NCBI GenBank assembly: GCA_946480815.1
Contig: CAMLLB010000009.1
Span: 39,976 to 103,975 of the forward strand
Source of the DNA: an uncultured Flavobacteriales bacterium
Lineage (GTDB): Bacteria > Bacteroidota > Bacteroidia > Flavobacteriales > Crocinitomicaceae
Length of the DNA stretch: 64,000 nucleotides
Reading direction: 5' to 3'
In this document: positions 58,649-64,000 of the stretch, piece after piece
Position numbering within the stretch: the first letter of the stretch is position 1
How the letters are laid out: each line of letters starts with the position of its first letter
Made by a program: the position numbers and the translations under genes
The notes under the pieces: generated by a model
The model's database searches: none
Told to the model about the DNA's origin: nothing
Seen by the model: the letters and a program-made list of their open reading frames with translations, nothing else

Positions 58649-59623
58649 TCAATATATTTTTTTCATCGCACGCATCAGGGTTTCAGCCTTATGTTCTGTT
58701 TCTTCCCATTCCAGGTCCGGAATCGAGTCAACGGTGAAACCTCCACCCACATATAAAAAGGCTTTATCCCGGAATAACTGCGCACAGCGTAAATTCACAA
58801 AAAGATTGGTGTTCCCTTCTTCAAATAAGCCGATAAACCCGGTATACAACTCCCGATCATGCATTTCCCGGCTTGCTATCGCCTCAATCGCATTTCTTCG
58901 TGGAGTCCCGCATACTGCAGGAGTCGGATGTAAATCCAACGCAATGGACCACGCATTGGGTTTCGTCAAAAGTGCTTTGAAATCTGTTTTCAAATGCTGA
59001 ACAGGTCCGGCCTGAACGACATAAGGTCCATCCGATTCAATTTCGACACATTCGTTTCTCTCCAGGGTTTCTTTGATCGCATCGACTACAAAAGCATGTT
59101 CTTCCAATTCTTTCGGTGTCCATTCGTGTTCTTCGTTCTCGCCATGAGTTCCGGCCAAAGCAACCGTTTTACAAACCATTCCTTCCTGGTGCATTAATAA
59201 TTCGGGAGTAGCACCGATCCAGGTACCGAATTCTGCAGAAGAGATCAGGTAGCAAAATGCATTCGGATAAGTATTTTCCAAAATATGGAACAGATCAAAC
59301 GCCCGTTCTCCCTGGAAAGGAGTTTGTTTGATACGGGAAAAAACTCCTTTTTCAACCCCCAATAAGGGAAATGAGTTTAAAAAAGCCTGTGCTTCTATCT
59401 GGTAATCCCTTCGGGAAATAACTGTTGGAATTTCTTTGCTGTAGTGAAAATCAAATTCGGGATCAAATTCCAAACTTTCATTGAAATGGAACGTACGCTC
59501 ATGCAAAAAATCGGAAACTACAAACCCAAGAGGCTTTTCTCCTTCTTTCAATGCAGAAAAAGCTCCTCTTTTGATCACCGGGGCAGTTTCTTTAGGTAAT
59601 CGGTAAATGAGTAAATCTTTCAC
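58649..59623 (-). CDS. menF: Isochorismate synthase (chorismate-binding family)
   Basis: 324 aa, short but with the whole chorismate-utilising core: LIYRLPKETAPV, YLISSAEFGTWIGATPELLM, KTVALAGTHG, LHPTPAVCGTPRRNAIEAI and HDRELYTGFIGLF. In this context, next to menD, isochorismate synthase is most likely (first menaquinone step). It lacks ~70-100 N-terminal residues seen in E. coli MenF. Coupled to the thioesterase by a 4-nt overlap. Confidence 0.9.
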   Translation of the reverse strand: MKDLLIYRLPKETAPVIKRGAFSALKEGEKPLGFVVSDFLHERTFHFNESLEFDPEFDFHYSKEIPTVISRRDYQIEAQAFLNSFPLLGVEKGVFSRIKQTPFQGERAFDLFHILENTYPNAFCYLISSAEFGTWIGATPELLMHQEGMVCKTVALAGTHGENEEHEWTPKELEEHAFVVDAIKETLERNECVEIESDGPYVVQAGPVQHLKTDFKALLTKPNAWSIALDLHPTPAVCGTPRRNAIEAIASREMHDRELYTGFIGLFEEGNTNLFVNLRCAQLFRDKAFLYVGGGFTVDSIPDLEWEETEHKAETLMRAMKKIY

Positions 59624-60045
59624 GGTTTAGGAACTATCATTACGGTTAAACGTCCGGTACAGATCAAACGATCATTGGATTCATCAAAAATATCTACCTG
59701 CCAGATGTGTGTACGTGAGCCCGCATGCACAATCTTTCCGATTGCTCTTACCGAACCTGCTCTTACACTTCCGATGTGGTTTGCGTTGATCTCGATCCCA
59801 ACGGGAGCTTCTTTACTCAAATCGATCAACAAAGTGGACCCGATCGATCCGATGGATTCGATCAAAGCAGCACTTGCACCACCATGCAGCAAGCCCATCG
59901 GCTGGTGCGTCCGGTGATCCACCGGCATGGTTGCAACGATATAGTCTTCTCCTATTTCGACACATTTAATATCCAAATGTCCCAACAAGGTGTTGTTTGA
60001 ATATTTATTGATCTCTTCAAGTGAAACGCTGTTCAATTTTCTCAT
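59620..60045 (-). CDS. Hotdog-fold thioesterase, possible DHNA-CoA thioesterase
   Basis: 141 aa PaaI/YdiI-like hotdog domain: MPVDHRTHQPMGLLHGGASA with catalytic-type Gly-Gly and Glu in AALIESIGS. ATG overlaps nothing upstream; stop overlaps menF start by 4 nt. Location with menF and menD makes 1,4-dihydroxy-2-naphthoyl-CoA hydrolysis (MenI step) the favoured role, inferred from context. Confidence 0.88.
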   Translation of the reverse strand: MRKLNSVSLEEINKYSNNTLLGHLDIKCVEIGEDYIVATMPVDHRTHQPMGLLHGGASAALIESIGSIGSTLLIDLSKEAPVGIEINANHIGSVRAGSVRAIGKIVHAGSRTHIWQVDIFDESNDRLICTGRLTVMIVPKP

Positions 60046-60256
60046 TGATGGATATTCTTTCCCGATAAAATTACTACATAATCGGCGGATGAAATCACTT
60101 AAAAAACCCTTTTTTAGTATTCAGCAAAACTAAATCGAATAAGCCTCACTTTTTAAGAGTGAATTGAACCCTCAAAATAAAACAAAGCTACACTTCACAT
60201 TTTTTCCAAATTGCCGAATCAATTAATTTTTACTTTCATTTCATCAAACTACAGTT
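60046..60256. other. Divergent promoter region
   Basis: 211 bp between the thioesterase gene (-) and the 60257 gene (+). AT-rich; minus-strand TAATTTTA upstream of the thioesterase gene and TACTTTCA before 60257 are weak -7 candidates. Nothing else seen. Confidence 0.4.
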
Positions 60257-61045
60257 ATGAACAAACCGATCATGTCATTGCCTTGTAATCAGTCGCATAC
60301 GCAGATGGAGAAACGTGACGGTGCTTACTATTGTTCCAGCTGTGAAAAGGTTTTGACGGATTTTCGTCAGAAGACCGAGAGTGAGATCAAGCAAATTATT
60401 ACCTCAAGCCCGGGAAGGGTTTGCGGAATTTTTCATAATCATCAGATCAGTTCAAAAATTTCACATGTTGCATTGTCCAATGCTTCCTATCGGGTAGGAT
60501 TATCATTACTGGGTATACTTGGTTTTTTGGGTCCGATAATCTCATCCTGCGAGTCGGCACCGGATGATGCAGCACTTGTGAAACAAAAAGCGTTCAATAA
60601 ACTGAAGTTCCCGATGAAGATCAGCGGGCAGCTAAAAGATGAAAAAACGGGGAAACCACTGGCCAAATCGCCGGTTGAAATCCAACAGAACGGAAAAACG
60701 ATCCTGAAAGGTTACACGGATGAAGCCGGGAATTTTGAACTGACGGTGAAGAAAGAGGATCTGAAGAAAGAAACATTTGACTTGATCTACCTTTCGAAAA
60801 ATTACATCGCAGACACCTTACACAAACAGAACCTGGAATCATTTGCAAAAGGGAAGAAATTGATTTTGACCTTAAAAGCAGAAGCTGTTAAATGCCATTT
60901 GAAAATGGGAGAAATTCCTGCTCCGATCCAGGGTGATGTAATCGAAGGTGAAGTTCCTCCCGATTCTTATGAACCACCAACGGCTGGAGTTCCTGTGATG
61001 GAAGAACCGAATGAATTACCCGAAACACCTCTGAAACCTCAATAA
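60257..61045 (+). CDS. Membrane-anchored protein with N-terminal Cys/His motif and carboxypeptidase-regulatory-like domain
   Basis: 262 aa. N-terminus has a zinc-ribbon-like arrangement Cys10-x3-His14 ... CSSC (26-29), then VLTDFRQKTESEI and GRVCGIF (Cys56), a layout repeated in many Bacteroidota proteins. One membrane segment at ~79-97 (LSLLGILGFLGPIIS), then a CarboxypepD_reg-like beta-sandwich (KISGQLKDEKTGKPLAKSPV ... GNFELTV) and a Pro/Glu-rich tail. Cytoplasmic Cys motif with periplasmic beta domain suggests signalling or assembly; function unknown. Confidence 0.82.
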   Translation: MNKPIMSLPCNQSHTQMEKRDGAYYCSSCEKVLTDFRQKTESEIKQIITSSPGRVCGIFHNHQISSKISHVALSNASYRVGLSLLGILGFLGPIISSCESAPDDAALVKQKAFNKLKFPMKISGQLKDEKTGKPLAKSPVEIQQNGKTILKGYTDEAGNFELTVKKEDLKKETFDLIYLSKNYIADTLHKQNLESFAKGKKLILTLKAEAVKCHLKMGEIPAPIQGDVIEGEVPPDSYEPPTAGVPVMEEPNELPETPLKPQ

Positions 61046-61075
61046 TTAACACCATTTTCTACCTACACCTAAATC

Positions 61076-61113
61076 AAATAAGGGGACTTGCGAAAGCAGT
61101 CCCTTTATTTTTT
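61076..61113. terminator. Bidirectional terminator
   Basis: AAATAAGGGGACT / AGTCCCTTTATTT with a one-base bulge and 9-nt loop, T-run on the plus strand. It serves 60257 (+) and includes the stop codon of the convergent gene at 61105. Confidence 0.78.
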
Positions 61114-62256
61114 CGGATAATAAAGATCGTAAGCCCGTTCAATGAAACCAAATCCCAAACGCGGCAAATTGGCATCTGTACAAATAATGAACACCACTTT
61201 ATTTTCTTCGAGTTTTTTGTTCAGGTCCTGATCTTTTGCCCAGGTTTCCTGTGTATAGGAATTCGGGTAGATCTGTTCGTTGTAATACCAGAATTCACCG
61301 TCATTAAATAACCAATGAGACACATTGGAATTAAACAATCCCCAGTAAAAACTATCCGAAACAACCATGACTTTCGGATCTCCTTTTTGAGCTTCCCTGT
61401 TCGGATGGAATTTTGGATAAGCCAATTTCAAATCCCGTATATCGAAAATCAGGTTCACTCCTTTCTGAATGTCACCGTCATCAATGAGAGCCACATCCGA
61501 AAGCTCCATTTTCTCCAGTACAAAACGAGGTGTTTCCTGCCTTGTACTTTTTGAAACATAGTTTGCCATAGAATCAGCCACCAAAAACTGTCCGTAAGCC
61601 GTCCAGTGGATCCCGGTTTTGGAAAACAACGGATGCTTTGTAGTAAGTTTCATGGATTCAAACCAGGTATGCATATCAATATGAGCGATCGCCTGCTTTT
61701 TAAACTCTGACCGGTATCCTTCAAAGTTCGTTTTTCCTTTTTTGGAAGTACGGTATTTATCCGGAATGAATTCAGGTAAATAACTTGCTTTTCCAGGAGC
61801 CAAAAGCACAACCAGTTCGATCCCTTTTTTTCTTAGCGTGTCCTGTACCAATTTCAATTGCCGGCTTGTTTCACGTATTTTTTCATCACCAATGAAATCC
61901 GAACCATAGTAAGCAAGAATGTAGTTTTCTTCAAAAAGGTAATGTTCTTTCCCTACAATAACGCCATTCGCGTGTACCACATCGAACAAGCTGTAATTCC
62001 ACTGGTTGTACAAACGGATCCAGGAAGGATAGAAACCTGTATGCTCTGAAAGGTATTTATCCTGCTGTTCCTGATATTTCCCCGAGAACCATCCGTTTTT
62101 AGTCCATGCCGGTTTTGAAGAAAGATTGAAAGCGCCATGAAGTGGTTTTTCTTCAAAAAAACGGAATTTATGCTGAATCATCGGCAGGAACAAAACTCCA
62201 ATTATCCCGGCAAAAACCAGTTGCTTCAAACGCTTGTATGTGGGTTGCTGACTCAT
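61105..62256 (-). CDS. AlgX/AlgJ-like SGNH-type O-acetylation protein
   Basis: 383 aa from ATG at 62256 (MSQQPTYKRLKQLVFAG); a 19-codon extension overlaps the MBOAT gene. One N-terminal anchor (LVFAGIIGVLFLPMI), then an AlgJ/AlgX-like domain: LSEHTGFYPSWIRLYNQWNY, VIVGKEHYLFEENYI, TGIHWTAYGQFLVADS with the DHHW-type His, and VVSDSFYWGLF with the Ser. Works with MBOAT partners to O-acetylate a surface polysaccharide. One base after the MBOAT stop. Confidence 0.88.
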   Translation of the reverse strand: MSQQPTYKRLKQLVFAGIIGVLFLPMIQHKFRFFEEKPLHGAFNLSSKPAWTKNGWFSGKYQEQQDKYLSEHTGFYPSWIRLYNQWNYSLFDVVHANGVIVGKEHYLFEENYILAYYGSDFIGDEKIRETSRQLKLVQDTLRKKGIELVVLLAPGKASYLPEFIPDKYRTSKKGKTNFEGYRSEFKKQAIAHIDMHTWFESMKLTTKHPLFSKTGIHWTAYGQFLVADSMANYVSKSTRQETPRFVLEKMELSDVALIDDGDIQKGVNLIFDIRDLKLAYPKFHPNREAQKGDPKVMVVSDSFYWGLFNSNVSHWLFNDGEFWYYNEQIYPNSYTQETWAKDQDLNKKLEENKVVFIICTDANLPRLGFGFIERAYDLYYPKK

Positions 62257-62257
62257 C

Positions 62258-63682
62258 TTAAAAGCGGAAATAAATGAATGGATTGAACCCGGATGCGATG
62301 ATGGAACTTGCACTCATCATGAATAACACGATCGCAACGAAAAGAAAAAGTCCGTTTGCTGAAAGTGAATAGGAATTTTTATTGAAGACAAAATCCTGCA
62401 TCCGTTTTCCAACAGAAAAAGCCGGAAGAAAAGAAAAGAACACTGCCACCAGGAGCAAAGGCCAAAAATTCGGGAGTGTACTGAATGTCGGGTCCCAACT
62501 GAAATCGAACAAACGGTCAAAATATAACCAAACCTGGCTCATATCGTCCTCAATCTTAAAAATGACCCATCCCATCATCACGATGACAAATGTAATTGCG
62601 GTAGATAAGACACTTCCCAGGCGATTCAGGAATTTTACCAGGAAGATGCGGTCCAGTATCAGGAATGTTCCGTGGAATGCTCCCCAAACGACAAAATTCC
62701 AGGATGCACCGTGCCAAAAACCGGAAAGAATAAAAACCAAAGCAAGATTGAAATACAGGCGCGATTTAGATGAGACCCGGTTTCCGCCAAGTGGGATGTA
62801 TAAATAATCACGCATGAAGTTTCCCAGGGTCATGTGCCATCTGCGCCAAAATTCCGTAATGCTCCTGGAACTATACGGACTATTGAAATTTTCAGGGAAA
62901 TGGAATCCCATGATTTTACCCAAACCAATCGCCATATCGGAATAACCTGAAAAATCAAAATAGATCTGCATGGTATAAGCCAAAATCCCGATCCAGGCCG
63001 TTGATGCACTTAACAAATGAAAATCCGTATCGAAAATAACTTTTGCCTGTTCAGCCATTACATTTGCGATCAATACTTTTTTAGCCAAACCAATTGAGAA
63101 GCGGTAAAATCCGATGAGCTTTTCATCGATGTTCTCTTTGCGTTCAATGACTTCATCTGCTATTTCCTGGAAACGGACAATAGGCCCGGCAATCAGTTTA
63201 GGGAAAGCCAGGAGGTACAATAAATAATCCTTCAGGCTGCTTAAAGGAGCATGTTTTCCCCGATACACATCCACCGTATAAGTAATCGACTCAAAGGTAA
63301 AGAAGGAAATTCCGATCGGCATGATGACTTTCGTCCATGCTACTTCTTTCAAACCAATACTTTCCAATAAAGCATTGGCATTCCCGACAAAGAAATTGGA
63401 GTATTTAAAATAGGCCAGAAGACCTAGATTCACTGTCAGTGAGAGTATTAGAAGGATTTTTTTCTTTCGTGCTTCATGTGAACGATGAATTTCACGGACC
63501 AGTAAAAAGTCCATGAAGGAAGTTCCAAGCAGGATGAAAACAAATACAGGAGCTCCCCAGGTGTAGAATAAAATGCTGAAAAAGAAAATAACCCAATTTT
63601 TCAGCCCTTTGGGAACTACATGATAAACAAACAGGAATAAAGGCAGAAAGTAAAAAAGAAAGAGAGTACTGCTAAAAACCAC
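62258..63682 (-). CDS. AlgI-like MBOAT O-acyltransferase
   Basis: 474 aa from GTG at 63682, which gives MVFSSTLFLFYFLPLFLF, the standard AlgI/DltB N-terminus; the ATG at 63727 is upstream of a TATCTTCG box and would add an atypical 15 residues. About 11 membrane segments, catalytic His in FWHGASWNFVVWG and FNSPYSSRSITEFWRRWHMT. Moves acyl groups across the inner membrane onto an exported glycan with the AlgX-like partner downstream. No alginate genes are present, so the glycan is unknown. Confidence 0.92.
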   Translation of the reverse strand: MVFSSTLFLFYFLPLFLFVYHVVPKGLKNWVIFFFSILFYTWGAPVFVFILLGTSFMDFLLVREIHRSHEARKKKILLILSLTVNLGLLAYFKYSNFFVGNANALLESIGLKEVAWTKVIMPIGISFFTFESITYTVDVYRGKHAPLSSLKDYLLYLLAFPKLIAGPIVRFQEIADEVIERKENIDEKLIGFYRFSIGLAKKVLIANVMAEQAKVIFDTDFHLLSASTAWIGILAYTMQIYFDFSGYSDMAIGLGKIMGFHFPENFNSPYSSRSITEFWRRWHMTLGNFMRDYLYIPLGGNRVSSKSRLYFNLALVFILSGFWHGASWNFVVWGAFHGTFLILDRIFLVKFLNRLGSVLSTAITFVIVMMGWVIFKIEDDMSQVWLYFDRLFDFSWDPTFSTLPNFWPLLLVAVFFSFLPAFSVGKRMQDFVFNKNSYSLSANGLFLFVAIVLFMMSASSIIASGFNPFIYFRF

Positions 63683-63701
63683 TTGTTCAAATTTCGAATT
63701 C

Positions 63702-63709
63702 CGAAGATA
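63702..63709 (-). promoter_or_regulatory. Possible -7 box of the MBOAT operon
   Basis: Minus-strand TATCTTCG, 19 nt before the proposed GTG start. Confidence 0.42.
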
Positions 63710-63727
63710 ATAAAATTGTAGGGACAT

Positions 63728-64000
63728 AAAACACCGCTCTACAACTTCGGTTTTGTTCCCGCTGATTACGCAAGTTTCGCAGATTTATTGTTTGCGAGAT
63801 GTATACAACAATGATCATTCAAAATCAACAAGAGAAATGACAAAAAAAGGGGCGCGATTATTCGCGCGCCATCTAATTGCATCAAAAGTTTTCACTTCTC
63901 CCTCGTTACTTCCGCACTAATCCGTCAGCTGACGGATTGTAACTCGGTCTTCAAAAGCTTCGCCTGTCCCAAATTATTTCCGCACTAACGTTTGTCATAA
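63728..64000. other. Non-coding right end with small repeats
   Basis: No supportable ORF. Contains a GGCGCG/CGCGCC hairpin (63851-63870) related to the GTAGGGGCGCG palindromes, a perfect 20-bp palindrome AATCCGTCAGCTGACGGATT (63920-63939), and an 11-nt direct repeat TTCCGCACTAA at 63911-63921 and 63978-63988. Confidence 0.5.

Noticed and set aside
63728..64000. Partial gene entering from the right edge
   Set aside because: Frames on both strands are interrupted by stops and the sequence is dominated by small repeats.

Overview
The window looks like a chromosomal segment of a Bacteroidota bacterium, most likely order Flavobacteriales and plausibly Crocinitomicaceae (Fluviicola-like); the rank below order is inference. 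Support: two large secreted proteins with gliding-motility / type IX secretion C-terminal domains (7551-10268, 10514-13054), a PorP/SprF-type protein (30944-31831), a fused LpxC-FabZ gene, menaquinone biosynthesis genes, almost no Shine-Dalgarno sequences, and many TAnnTTTG-like -7 promoter boxes, the Bacteroidota signature. Nearly all of the window is housekeeping or outer-membrane gene content. I see no prophage, integrase, transposase, CRISPR array or plasmid gene.

Layout. 1-7.4 kb: 3'-truncated tamB-like gene, divergent tsaD-rsmF pair, a small secreted papain-fold candidate and a porin. 7.5-13.5 kb: tandem paralogous T9SS adhesins plus a small secreted protein. 13.7-17.2 kb: glutamate dehydrogenase and a fused 2-oxoacid dehydrogenase E1. 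17.4-22.4 kb: lolA-ftsK and two secreted proteins of unknown function. 22.4-25.4 kb: arginase-family enzyme and argS. 25.6-30.7 kb: GlsB-like protein, holA-rsmE-DUF4159 operon, a lone HsdR_N protein and prfC. 30.9-38.6 kb: sprF-like, ung, hemE, an OmpA protein, and a three-gene cell-envelope cluster including a helix-hairpin-helix beta-barrel. 38.7-46.6 kb: GT39 transferase, PfpI, tRNA-His, oxidoreductase, sugar-phosphate transferase, SDR and steroid 5-alpha-reductase homologue. 46.9-55.5 kb: rlmD, Rrf2 regulator, lipid A operon lpxD-lpxC/fabZ-lpxA, thioredoxin and a small-protein/TerC group. 55.8-60.0 kb: menaquinone genes. 60.2-63.7 kb: zinc-motif membrane protein and an AlgI/AlgX-type O-acylation pair.

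The least ordinary material is in the gaps. Several intergenic regions are made almost entirely of short inverted repeats that recur in the window. They sit against stop codons and, in at least one case (28387-28525), supply outward-facing promoters for both neighbours. Other points for a second look: a candidate small RNA at 55619-55712, a tRNA-His with two acceptor-stem mismatches, an RlmD homologue lacking the iron-sulfur cysteines, and the HhH-barrel operon. I found no single locus I would call a new defence or mobile system.
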